From Perilla frutescens (taxonomy: Eukaryota; Streptophyta; Magnoliopsida; Lamiales; Lamiaceae): a DNA stretch of 64,000 nt. Positions 23,181 to 33,459 of this stretch are shown in pieces. The translations under genes and the position numbers were made by a program. Below the pieces are notes generated by a model. That model saw only the letters and a program-made list of their open reading frames with translations. It did not search any database and was not told the DNA's origin. The stretch is from assembly GCA_026008535.1 (NCBI GenBank), contig BRKX01000006.1, forward strand, positions 38,118,664 to 38,182,663. The letters are read 5' to 3'. Position 1 is the first letter of the stretch. Every line of letters begins with the position of its first letter.

Positions 23181-25025
23181 ATGACCGAATTATCCAGATC
23201 TTCAAATTCCTTCAAAGAACAACTTATGAGAGATAAATTCCTTGATAGGAAGAAATTTCAACTGATTCTAAATGAATCAAACAATCCAACCCTTCTGTCA
23301 AATCTTCACAAGACAGGAGTTCTACACTACCTGGAAACACCACCAAAATTCTTTAGACAAAATTTATTGAGTGAATTTTTACTTCAAGCAAAATTATCTG
23401 CAGATGGAAGGATGATATCATCAGTGATTGAAGGTCGGCTGTTATACATCACTGAGAGAACAATTGCTGAAGTGTTCCAACTTCCACAAGAAGGTTCATC
23501 CGTTCAAGAGCTAAAGGAATCTGCAGAGTCATACTAGAGAGAATGGAAAGCTTCAACCTATAACAAGCAATTCAGTTTCACAACTGCCAAAACTGACCTC
23601 AAGCTCGAGTATGGAGTTCTACTTGACATAACGAACAAGATAATGTTTGGGGCCATTGGAAGCCTAAGTCAACTCACTCAAGAGAGATACAAGGTTATGA
23701 TTCACCTTGCTGAAGGATGACAAACAAACTGGGCAGAATTTATCTTTCAACAATTCAAGCACCAAGTCATCAAGGCCTCCGACTCAAAGAAATCTGGCAA
23801 ATTTGAGTCCAAGGTAGGACCTGCTCTAAGAATGAGCAAAATGCTTGAAGATTTGCTGAAACTCCCAAGTGATGAAGCACTACCAGTTCTCATTTCCGAC
23901 TGGATCCCCAAGAAAGGAACTGCCCATCTTCAGTCACTGAAGAAAAAGAGAAAAGCCAAGGCCAAGACGAGCAACCACAGTTCGAGCAACTCAACTGCCA
24001 ATGCCGTTCATTCTCCAAAATCAAAGAACGGATCACCAGTTGATTTCCAGGTTTGTTCTGATCCAGATGAGCTTATTCCATTCATTGGAATCTCTCATCC
24101 AAACTATGGAGCGGACTACTTCAGAGGCACATGCCCTCCTCTCCAGCTGACTGAAGAAAATATTCGCACTTTCTACAGTGGTGAATATGCAGTTAAAGAT
24201 GCACAAAAGGAAGTGACCAATCTTCTTCTCACTCACTTTGCTTTTGTTGCACAACGTGACCAAGAGTTGTTCAAATAACTCCACCAGTACTTCTACTGGT
24301 ACAACTGGAGACATTCTATGTCCATCCAGTATCATTTTCTTCTAACTGCCTTTCATGGCATGAGCTACTGGCAACGAGAAGAAACTTGAAGCATCAAATA
24401 GATAGGTTCATCAAATCCATTTCCTCCAACCATTGTACAAGTCCAGCACATCATGAATCACCGGCTTGTTAACAAGATTCCAGCAACCGCCTTATTAGCA
24501 GAAATGAAGACCAGCATCACGCCTCAAGGAGTTGGGATTGCAAACCAATCAGTCAACTGCCCAACTAGCTCGCTTTGTCGACAACTAAACTTTGATAATC
24601 TATCAAGTCAGTCAGCTGAACCATCACGGCGAACTCCAACTGCCAAAGTCATGGCTTCTCAGAAGAATCCAAGGCATGTTGATCCAAGAGATAGTGATGA
24701 TGAAGATACTGCCACATCACCAAGTCTCCTATCTAAGAGCTATGTCACTCCACTGCTCACATCTAGCTCCAGAGGCATGCAACTGCCTATGAAGAATGAT
24801 CAGTTTCGGTCATCGCCAAAGGGAACCTCACAGTCCCTCAGTCAAAGGATGAAAAACTCATCAGTTTCCATCCAGCTTCATCTTCACCAAGCCAGGAGGA
24901 CAGCAAGGCCCGAACTGCCACCGAACAAAACTACATCCAAAGGAAGCAGTGCAGCTAGTCCAGCTAGGCCCTTCAAGAAGCGGAAACTGTCTACAGAAAG
25001 CCAAGCAACTGATCAAGCCAACTGA
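23181..25025 (+). pseudogene. Accessory ORF module 2 of the Sirevirus-like element
   Basis: One reading frame throughout, from MTELSRSSNSFKEQLMRDKF to a stop at 25023, with premature stops at 23535, 23718, 24276 and two more near 24390. The same landmarks as module 1 appear in order: EFLLQAKLSADGRMISSVIE, YITERTIAEVFQLPQEGS, NWAEFIFQQFKHQV, basic linker (KKKRKAKAKTS), GADYFRGTCPPLQLTEENIR, YFYWYNWRHSMSIQ, FHGMSYWQREE, and a Ser/Pro-rich tail with KKRKLSTES. It is a paralogue of modules 1 and 3. Module 1 has a stop where this one reads Tyr in GADYF. Function unknown. Confidence 0.72.
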
Positions 25026-25688
25026 TCAATTCAGTTCAGTTGCAGCTTCAACTTCAGCCAGCTCATCAGCAACAACTGAGAACCGAGACTCAACTGATCA
25101 TCCAACCACCGAGCAATCAATCAGTTGGACTGTATCCCAACTGAATTCGGATAAGTTTTTTTTCAAAGCTTATTATAATTACATTGTTACTGTTGAGATT
25201 ATGAAATTTCTTATATTATATTCAACGGCTACAATTTGAAAATAGAGTTCTATCTCACAAGTTGCCATTAATATCTCTGCATTGATATTAAATCAACTCT
25301 TCAAAGAAGGTAAAGAAAATATATTTTTCTAATGAGATATAAATAGCAAGATATGTAGAAAATATTGTGCTATTTATGGCAACAACCTCATTTTCAAAAT
25401 CGCTACTTCTCAGCCACAAGATCATAAAGTTACTTCACCATCAAACGGCTGAGATGCAAGCATCATTAATTCAGCTAATCATCCATCAAATCGGATGGCT
25501 AATCAGCTATGAAAAGCAATCGAGTGCCCTGGATTCATGCATGCAAAGCTGAATAAATATGTGCGAAGAGATGAAGGCTCCGATCATCTGCAAACCCTTT
25601 CTCTCTCTTGCTTTGATCATCTGCTAGCCTTCTCTCTCTCCTCAAAAACACTGGCATATCTAAACTAAAACAGCATATTTTTGCAGAT
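25026..25688 (+). promoter_or_regulatory. Spacer and promoter-like leader of accessory ORF 3
   Basis: AT-rich spacer with TATAAATA at 25338-25345 (GAGATATAAATAGCAAG) and a CT-rich leader (CTTCTCTCTCTCCTC) shortly before the ATG at 25689. A short Ser/Thr-rich frame at its left end (to about 25239) may be the former tail of module 2 in another frame. Promoter role inferred. Confidence 0.35.
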
Positions 25689-27407
25689 ATGAAGCCCCCA
25701 TTTCAGATGGTAGATGTCAAATTGCTACAACGCAAAGTGAAAAATGATAAGACTCTAAATCTAGAGCTCCTTAATGCACGTCTAGGTGCGGACAGCTTTC
25801 AAAGAATCTATCCATCATTGAAGGCCACCGGGTTGCTACCCTTCTTGACACTCCAACCAGTCAAGAACATACCTACTCATGTTGCTGAGTTCTACTACAA
25901 CGCAACCATCTCCGGCGATAATATCATCTCCACCGTCCAGAATCAAGTGATCACGGTGACCAAAGATACGATGATGTCTATCCTTCACCTCCCCGGCGAC
26001 GGCCCAGACATAATGGAACTGACCCTTCCATGCAAATACGCACTGTGGGATGCTTGGAAACTTCCTCACGTGCGCCACAATGACTGTTCATACAGGCTGA
26101 AGGAGAGTGTGCCCAATGATATCATCTAACTCTTAGATATCACCGGCCATATCTTACATGGTAACTTTGAGACGGTCCAGCTCTCCGAGCTCAAAGCCCA
26201 TCTTACAGCCGCTCTATACTTCGGATGTAAAGCTGACTGGGCCTCTTTGATCCTTGCTCAACTGCGAGCTAATGTAGAGCGAGTGGCATATGATCCATCA
26301 ACTGGCTCATTTCGCGAGAAGGTCGGGTTTATGAGTCGCATAAGCCATATCATTCAAAGCTAGTTTGATGAGGTCATCCCAACTGGCGAACAACTCGGAA
26401 GAAGGGACATGCTCCCAACTATCTACTTCCATCAGATCCCGAAGCATTCACGTTCACAAGAGCCTTCCAACTCAGGTCGTGGAAAGGCACCTTTGGAGGC
26501 ACCCGTCAGCTTATCTGAAGAAAAAGAGCTGATGATTGAGAGTGAACCTCTTTCAAGGCTGAGTGATTAGCCTACAATATCAACCAGCTCCCAACCTCTA
26601 TCTTTGGTCCAACGTGACTCCATTGAGGTTGAGTTTGAAGCAGTTCTAGACCATCAGCTCAGAAGCTGCTTCGGTCTCATTGAGGACACAGACTTTTCTC
26701 TATTCGAGCAACTAAGGCGGTACATGCAGTACCACATCTGGCGCTTCCAACTGGATGAGTCAACAATGTTCCACCTCATCTACATCCGTGGCTCCACCTT
26801 CTGGATCAACGAAGGAACATGGAGTAGAAACTGGATGAATCATCCACTCTCCTCACCACCAACGCTCTCGGAGATAATGGATTCGATGATCAAGCGAATC
26901 CAGCTCAGTATACCCACCGACGCTCATCTTCCTGACAATGAACCGGCCAACTCATCATGTACACGTTTCGTTGATGATCCACCCATCCCTTCAACCAATG
27001 AGATCTTCAACAACTTAGCCTCGATGAACTTCAGAGAGCAAGAAGTCTCTCTCATCTCTGATCAAGGTCAGTTCATGACAACTGAAGAAGCCTATGTATG
27101 GCTCTCCTCACCCATGCAAATTCCTTCAGTTCCCTCAGTTCATAATGACAATTTGGCAACTGCCTTCACCTTCCAGCCAAACTTGTCACTACCATCATGC
27201 GATCCATTCCACCTTTTGGATGATGCCAAAAAGGGGAAAGATGAACAGTATGATGATGGATGCTTGACTCTTTGGGATCAGATTCAAAGAGAAATTCATC
27301 ATGAGGGGGAAGATCAGCTTCAGGGGGAAGCATGGAGATTACAAGGAGCCCAAGAAAGAGGAAAATCGAGCAAAAAGAAAAGGAGCAATTTTCAGGAAGT
27401 AGATTAG
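25689..27407 (+). pseudogene. Accessory ORF module 3 of the Sirevirus-like element
   Basis: Single frame from MKPPFQMVDVKLLQRKVKND to the stop at 27405, broken by stops at 26127, 26361 and 26568. Landmarks match modules 1 and 2: VAEFYYNATISGDNIISTVQ, VITVTKDTMMSILHLPGDGP, KADWASLILAQLRANVERV, FREKVGFMSRISHII, then after a linker YMQYHIWRFQLDE and STFWINEGTWSRNW, and a basic C-terminus (SSKKKRSNFQ). The codon third positions are more GC-rich than in modules 1 and 2, suggesting a separate history before they were joined. No membrane segment or known catalytic motif. Function unknown. Confidence 0.75.
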
Positions 27408-27419
27408 TAGTTTTAACTA

Positions 27420-27780
27420 CTCTTGAAAACATAATATGCTTGAAAGTGAATATATAATACTTGCTTTGATCATGCTTATAATGCTCATACTCTGATACTT
27501 CAAGTTTGAATACTCTGATACTTGAATGAAAAATGCTCTAATACTGGAATGAAAGCATGCCCAAAGTAAAAGAATGAAAGAATGCTCTGAAACTTGAAGT
27601 CTAATTGCTCTAATACTTGGATTTCATGCATATCTTGAATGCTTTGATACTTGAATGATAGCATGAATGACAAATGCTCTGATACTTGAATGAAAATCAT
27701 GAATCAAATTCTCTCTCAAACTTGCTCTGAATTTGCTCTGATTTTAAGAATCTGCTTAAGCAAACTTGCTACACTTGCAG
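27420..27780 (+). repeat. Degenerate ~25-35-bp repeat array before the polypurine tract
   Basis: About nine copies of a unit around TGCTCTGATACTTGAATGAA lie between accessory ORF 3 and the 3' LTR. No coding sense. Repeats near the 3' LTR are known in large plant retrotransposons; the role is unknown. Confidence 0.75.
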
Positions 27781-27816
27781 TTTTTTCATCATCATCGACA
27801 AAGTTTTGACATCATC

Positions 27817-27830
27817 AAAAAGGGAGAAAT
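27817..27830 (+). other. Polypurine tract
   Basis: AAAAAGGGAGAAAT abuts the first base of the 3' LTR, preceded by TTTTGACATCATC. It is the expected plus-strand primer site and the wording is characteristic of Sirevirus-type copia elements. Confidence 0.92.
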
Positions 27831-29597
27831 TGTTAGGAATAACTATCAAGGAACCCCTAGATTAGGTTTTGATGAGATGTCAAAATTATTTATGAAAAAC
27901 TGACTAAAATTCAAGTTGTAGATCGGAGCTGACCAATCCAGGGCATAAAAAAGGAACTCAAGTAAAGTCAAAGTCAACCAATCAGAAGTATGGTCTACAA
28001 GCTGAAAGATACGTCATCCAGTCAAAATTCAACTCAACTGAGAAGTCGAACCAGTCAAAACAAACTGACAACTAAGTCAGCTGAGCTGAGGGAGAAAAGA
28101 ATTGACTAAAGACTGAAGAAACTGATAAAACATCAGTTTAAGCGAGAGACCAGAAGTATCCAACTGATGGCCAAACTGAAGCAAACAAGACAGATCAGCT
28201 GAAGGCCAGAACTATAGTCAGCCAGCTTATGATTAGTCAAGCCGACAAGAAAGCTCAAATCAGTCAAGCAGACAAGCTAAGTCAAGAACTTGAGAACAAT
28301 CGAACTGGAAAAACAAAGCTCAGAACTGCCAACTGGAGCAATAGTCAAACTCAGCTGACAAGCTCAGAACTGCCAACTGAAGCAATGGTCAAGCTCAGCT
28401 GATAAGCTCAGAACTGCCAATTGGAGCAATAGCCAAACTCAGCTGACAAGCTTAGAACTGCCAACTGAAGCAATAGCCATAAGCTCAAAACTGCCAACTG
28501 GAGCAATAGCCAAACTCAGCTGACAAGCTCGGAACTGCCAACTGGAGCAATAACTAAACTGAGCTGACAAGTCCAGAACTGCCAACTGGAACTCAAAACG
28601 GCCAAGAAAGCTGAAGCCAGAGAACCCTGGATTTTATTGCTCAAACCGCCGAATCTTGGAATAAATGCTTCAACAAAGATCCTGGAATTAAATATCCAAT
28701 GAAGATCGATTGGCAAAGTAACGGCTACTTCAACCAAAAGCTCCAGTGATCATTAAAGACCACCTGCCATTGATGAGCCAACAGAGCCACCGATCAATGG
28801 ACAATGGAACTCAACGGTCATAAAATCACTCCTCTATAAAAGACGAGTAAATCAGAGTTTAAAATACTCTCTGCCGAAAAGAATCCTCCGCCTACACAAC
28901 TTTCGCATATACAAGCAAGAGCTTTTCTTTCTCCCTCCCACTTAAGCTCAAGTTCAGCATTTGATAGAAACTGCGAGAGTCCAACTGAGAAGAAGAATTC
29001 ACAGAATCAAGATATTCAGCCAGCTGTTGACGATCCAGCCAGGGCAGCCTTCTCAGTTTCAGCTATACAACGATCAACTACTCAGCTCAATTGAAGGAGC
29101 ACATCAGTTGATACCCCCTGTTCAAGACTCACCTCTTGAAGATCGAAAGAGATCTAAAACCTTGTAAAGACGACAATAGCACCTACCTTCCTAGCGAGCA
29201 GTTAGGGACTTCAAGTGTGAGCCGTCGACCCGCTGAGGTAGCGAGCAGTTACCAGGTTCAGCCAACTGTCCTTCATTGTGTAACTTGTAAAGAAACTCAA
29301 TTTATATAGTGAAGTTGCCCTTCTGCGGAAGGAAGAGAGGACGTAGAAGTTTGAGACTTCGAACCTCTATAAATCTCTTGTGTGTTGTACTGGTTTGTTT
29401 ATTGCATATCCTTGAACTGTACACAATCTCACACAAGCTGCACCCAAACTGCCTTAACTGATCAATAAGATTGTGCATAGATAAGTCTCTCTAAAGCGAG
29501 TCAAAAGGGCCCCTATTATTCCGCATTTGAAGCAAAAGGTTTTAATCAGTTTATTCACCCCCTCTCTAAACTGATATCGACTCGCCTGGGACCAACA
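27831..29597 (+). repeat. 3' LTR of the Sirevirus-like element (1767 bp)
   Basis: Starts TGTTAGGAATAACTATCAAG and ends ACCAACA, followed by the TTTAC duplication. Contains the 44-bp array at about 28317-28600, where one unit has lost 11 bp (GCAATAGCCATAAGCTC) compared with the 5' LTR. The two LTRs otherwise differ by scattered substitutions. Confidence 0.95.
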
Positions 29598-29602
29598 TTT
29601 AC

Positions 29603-29955
29603 TTTAAAATTTAGCAATTTATAATAATGTGTATTAACATTATTATAGAATATTTTATGATATATATATATTTTTCTAATATGTACCTTATGTATATTCA
29701 AATTTATTTTAAATTTTTATTTATTTTTTAAACGAGGATATTGATTTATAAATCATTAAAGAAATCAATAATAAATATGAAAACAAAATGGAAACCAACA
29801 TAATTTTTATTATATTGTATGATAGATAAATAGATCGAAATATAAAATTTCAAACTATTTTTACATGAAAATTAAAGATAGAAATTGAAAGTTGGTACAA
29901 AAAAGATGGAAATTAAAAGTACCAACATAGAAAATAAACATTAGTGATAAATGAA
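29603..29955. other. AT-rich DNA flanking the copia insertion
   Basis: Contains at 29698-29740 a fragment of the dispersed repeat also present at about 12070-12110 and, inverted, at 39200-39240. No gene. Confidence 0.5.
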
Positions 29956-30303
29956 CTACACTTCACTTAAATTTGAGTCAGAGATCACGATCAGCGGAAT
30001 GTCATCATTTCCAGTGAATCTATTAATCTCCAAAAACATTTCGTACAACTTGGTGAGGGAACTATTTTTCAGAAGGATGTCCTTGATGATTACATCATCC
30101 GAAAACTTAATCAAACGATTAAAAAATTCATTTATCTCTTCTTTGAATTTCGTATTTTCCTCTCGAATATTCTTATAGAGAATTTCATGGCTCGGAGGTG
30201 AAGGGGCCACCGTCCATTCAGATGATTGGGTGCGCTTCATCTGTGATGGTGATGGTGAGAACAACTTTTTGAGTGTATACTTTTTGCTGGAACTGCCAAC
30301 CAT
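29956..30303 (-). CDS. Small hypothetical protein, 115 residues
   Basis: An open frame on the minus strand with a Met at 30303 (MVGSSSKKYTLKKLFSPSPS); an upstream in-frame Met at 30327 would add 8 residues. The N-terminal third is basic and Ser/Pro-rich; the rest is Lys/Glu-rich and probably helical (KNIREENTKFKEEINEFFNR), ending in a short acidic-hydrophobic tail. No domain recognised. It is more GC-rich than its flanks, which favours a real or once-real coding exon, but no promoter or homologue can be shown. It might also be a transposon fragment. Confidence 0.35.
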   Translation of the reverse strand: MVGSSSKKYTLKKLFSPSPSQMKRTQSSEWTVAPSPPSHEILYKNIREENTKFKEEINEFFNRLIKFSDDVIIKDILLKNSSLTKLYEMFLEINRFTGNDDIPLIVISDSNLSEV

Positions 30304-30832
30304 TTTGTTATTAATCGAGTAGAACACGTTGCACGATTACTATAAAAGAGTAGAATTGAATATAATTTGTGATTTGTGATTGTCAAAATATGATATATAT
30401 ATATATATATATATATAAGATGAAAATTGGCTAGTTAAAAAAAACAAAAAAGAAAAGAAAAATGGCTAGTTTAGTTCCATAACTTTAATCATTATATTAT
30501 TATTATTTTGAAATTATTTTGGAAACAAATCAAATGATTTTTTTGAGATCTAAATTACCTAGTTTTAAACGTGTAGATGAGGAAAATTAGCTAGTTTAGA
30601 CAAATATTTTTTGAAACAAATCAATTTTTTTTAATATTTTTTTAGAAACAAAAGAAAATCTTAGAATCTCTTAACTAAATTATGTGAAAGCAAAAAAAAA
30701 ATCAATCAATGAGTGTGCTGCCAGCACTATTGTAGAAACCAATCTATGCGGCCCCTAGCTGAGACGAAAATGGTATAATCGGCTCATTAGGCGATTATAT
30801 ATGATTCTGTGTGCTTTTTGTATAGTAATTAT
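30304..30832. other. AT-rich DNA, no gene seen
   Basis: Includes a TA microsatellite at about 30392-30416 and A/T runs. TATAAAAG-like sequence near 30341 is oriented away from the small minus-strand ORF. Confidence 0.5.
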
Positions 30833-30905
30833 CGATAGCTCAATTGGTAGAGCTGTTTGTAGTAGTTAGTGTAGGTTATGGGTTCGATTCTAGCAGACTA
30901 TGCTA
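30833..30905 (+). other. tRNA-like sequence (degenerate tRNA or SINE head)
   Basis: TAGCTCAATTGGTAGAGC matches a tRNA D-arm/A box and GGGTTCGATTCTAGC a T-arm/B box at tRNA spacing. The acceptor ends do not pair and the anticodon arm does not fold convincingly, so it is not called a functional tRNA. It may be a tRNA pseudogene or the 5' head of a SINE. Confidence 0.45.
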
Positions 30906-31092
30906 TGTTTTTCCTTTTTTTCTCAAATTTAGGAAAAAAATATTATGATTTGAGCGCTTAAGAGGTCGAACATCGAACTACAGCAATTTCAACAACAAAC
31001 TTAACCATTGTACTAAGATTCAATTAATGTTTTAATTTGGTTTTTATAAAGAAATAACAATATTTAATTATATATTATAAAAATAAAAACAT

Positions 31093-32488
31093 TGATAAAC
31101 ATGGTTTTTACATGCATTTGAGTAGTTTTATGGCTCATATTCGTAGAGTAATGCATGCGTTTGTTGAGTTTTTATGCTAGTTTTGAGTTTCCGTGTGCTT
31201 TTTGATGTTTTTGTGTTTCTTGTGCAAGTTTGAGCTGAATTTGAGATTTATCCAAGATCCAATTCAAGGATGAAAGTTGCTAGAAAGATAGAGGATCAAG
31301 AGAGGGTCGCAATGCAACTTGAATCGGGTCAATCGGACGAGAAACGAGGGAGAACAGAGCAAAACGGCGGAGTGTGTCGGAGGATGCGCGCTGGCACGGA
31401 CCGTGCTGTCCGACGGCACGGCCCGTGCCATTAAACATGCATGTTTCGGACTCTCGGTAGCAACGGCACGGTCCGTGCTGCCAACGGCACGGCCCGTGCC
31501 GCCTGTTTCCAGAAATTTGGTGTTTTTCCTTGTTTGGACTCTGTATTTTCCCAACTATATAAGGCTCTGCCTTGCACATTTTTACACAGACTTTATTCAT
31601 TATTTTAGAGTTCCAAACTTATTTTTACTTTCGAGGTTTTGCTGTGAACATTCAACATTGAAGAATTCAAGTTTTAATCAACGAATCGTCATTCCGGTTT
31701 TTCTAATCTATCGCATATTTATATTATGTTTATGATTATTCTTAGTTCTATTATTTCTATGGTTTTAATTATGCGTGAGTAGTCTTTTATTAATTCTAGG
31801 GTTTGCAAAGCATGATTGAAGCTATGTATTTAATTTAATCTTGTTATTTTTCCCTTCCGATTATTGTGTTCAATTGTTCAAGAGCTTTTGATTTCATGCT
31901 TAATTACTGATCACAATTGATGCATGCTAGCTAGTTAATTTGAGTCCTGGCGGAGATAATTAATTAGTGGGATTAAGTGAATAATTTGATACACGTTCTA
32001 AGGAATCTGTAGGGGAATTTAAATCTGTGGTTCTATCGGGAGATAGTAAATTAACCTAGAGACGAAAGTAATAGGTTGTTTATTAATCTGCTTCTACCTT
32101 GAGACCTGGCGGAGATAGGTAGATATATTTCTGATTCCTCACCTTTAATCGGATTAAAATTGGGAAAGATTATGATTAAATTGAATCATAGTGGATACAT
32201 GTGTACTGCATTCCCTAGGATTAGTATTTCATTAATTGTTTGAGTTTGATTATTTACTTAGTTTATTTGCTTGTGTTTATTTTATTCTAGTTCTATTCTT
32301 TTATTTTATTTAAATTCGTGCCTAGTTTTAGTAAACTTATAAATTGGTAGCCTGGATAATAGAGAATTGTTAGCTTAGTACTCAGTGTTGATCAATATTT
32401 TCAGTCCCTGTGGATACGATACTCGATTCACTACTATATTGCCTGACCTGTATTAGTTGCAGATTTGTGCATAATAAATAGTGCATCA
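31093..32488 (+). repeat. 5' LTR of the non-autonomous gypsy element (1396 bp)
   Basis: Includes a GC-rich block (31391-31502) with four GCACGGNCCGTGC palindromes, a possible promoter sequence ACTATATAAGGC at about 31554, and the CCTGTGGATACGATACTC segment near the 3' end that is typical of these LTRs. It is 72 bp longer than the 3' LTR, all within the palindrome block. Open frames here merely read the LTR and recur in the 3' LTR. Confidence 0.92.
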
Positions 32489-32595
32489 ACTTTTTAGCGC
32501 CGTTGCCGGGGACTGAGTTTGATTTTTACTGATATTATTACTAACAATAATTTATTACTTCAGGTAAAAAAAAACAAAAAAAAAAGAAACAAAAC

Positions 32596-33459
32596 ATGAA
32601 AGATCTTGGTGGGAATGTGGAAGAGATGTTCAGATTTATGATGCACCAAATGGATAAGCAAACTAGAGCATGGAGTGTTCCATATACTTTGCCTATGAAT
32701 CAAATGCATCAACCACCCACCGAGTGTCAATGGTTTGAGCAATATTATCTTCCAGTGAGCACGTTGGAAGTGCAGATGGAGCAAATGATCGACAGTGCAC
32801 CAACTCTTTGGGACACTAATCAAAGATATGCGTCAGAGTTGACCAATTTGGAGGATCTAATGCATCAGATGGATGCAAATGTGACGGTATTCAATGCTAG
32901 ATTGGACAAGATAATAGATTCTACAAAGGAGATGGAAAGTTCTTTGATTAGAACTTCACAGCATGCTAGTTCAATTCTTCATAATTTGAGCCTCCAACAC
33001 AAACCAGAGCAGTGCAATGTTATCCAAGTGGAAAGTGTTGTATCATTTGAAGATGAATCAGAGGTGCTTATGGTTGAAGAAGAAGAAGAAAAAAAAGCTG
33101 AGATATCTATTGAAATTGAAGAGCCTCCCAAAGAGATGGTGAAATCCCACGGATTAGCTCAAACGTTGCCAAAGAAATCAAAGAAGCTACAAGATGAAGT
33201 GGCGGAATTCAAACATCCACACAGTAAAGAGAAAACATCTCCGCACCTTGTCAAGAAAGAACAAGCAATGGAATGGTGCACAAGGGTGGAAAAATGCATT
33301 GCTTTATTTTTTATAAATAAAAGAAAATTTTCTGTGGAAGATACTCATAGATATGGAACCAAGCTGAAAGCTTCACAGATTTGGTGTATGCAAAAGGAAG
33401 AAGAACTATCTGCAAGGTTCTACAATACCTTGGATGATAGAGTGTCGCAGCTGCGTTAG
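32596..33459 (+). CDS. 287-residue ORF of the non-autonomous gypsy element, function unknown
   Basis: The only long ORF of the element, from ATG 32596 (MKDLGGNVEEMFRFMMHQMD) to TAG 33457. The N-terminal half is Met/Gln-rich and looks helical or coiled-coil (LEDLMHQMDANVTVFNARLD). The middle has an acidic run (EVLMVEEEEEKKAEISIEIE), followed by a Lys-rich region. The C-terminus has CTRVEKCIALFFINKRKF and KLKASQIWCMQKEEELSARF. No zinc knuckle, protease or RT motif. It may be a shortened or replaced gag-like protein. It has stayed open although nothing else in the element encodes protein. Confidence 0.6.
   Translation: MKDLGGNVEEMFRFMMHQMDKQTRAWSVPYTLPMNQMHQPPTECQWFEQYYLPVSTLEVQMEQMIDSAPTLWDTNQRYASELTNLEDLMHQMDANVTVFNARLDKIIDSTKEMESSLIRTSQHASSILHNLSLQHKPEQCNVIQVESVVSFEDESEVLMVEEEEEKKAEISIEIEEPPKEMVKSHGLAQTLPKKSKKLQDEVAEFKHPHSKEKTSPHLVKKEQAMEWCTRVEKCIALFFINKRKFSVEDTHRYGTKLKASQIWCMQKEEELSARFYNTLDDRVSQLR

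Larger units (their letters stand above)
12160..29597 (+). mobile_element. Complete 17.4 kb Sirevirus-like Ty1/copia LTR retrotransposon
   Basis: Both LTRs begin TGTTAGGA and end CCAACA, and the element is flanked by perfect 5-bp target duplications TTTAC (12155-12159 and 29598-29602). Order: LTR, initiator-Met-tRNA primer site, gag with CCHC zinc knuckle and a coiled-coil C-terminal part, protease, integrase, reverse transcriptase, RNase H, then about 7 kb with three related accessory ORF modules, a repeat array, polypurine tract, LTR. Gag-protease-integrase-RT order is copia; the gag type, ATCATCAAAAAGGGAGAAAT before the LTR, and extra coding DNA after pol fit the Sirevirus (SIRE/Maximus) lineage. 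By-eye LTR comparison gives about 41 substitutions over about 1766 aligned bases (roughly 2.3 percent) plus three indels. It landed in the dispersed repeat ending near 12125. The coding parts are broken, so it is not autonomous. Confidence 0.95.

Noticed and set aside
14637..27407. Gag C-terminal part, pol and most accessory ORF sequence all lying in the same reading frame modulo 3
   Set aside because: With long spacers full of stops between modules this has no translational meaning; the coincidence is not improbable.
31319..31735. 138-codon frame in the gypsy 5' LTR, with a matching 114-codon frame in the 3' LTR
   Set aside because: Both read across LTR promoter and leader sequence; the GC part is palindrome repeats, and the frame differs only by the 72-bp length change. 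No protein family.
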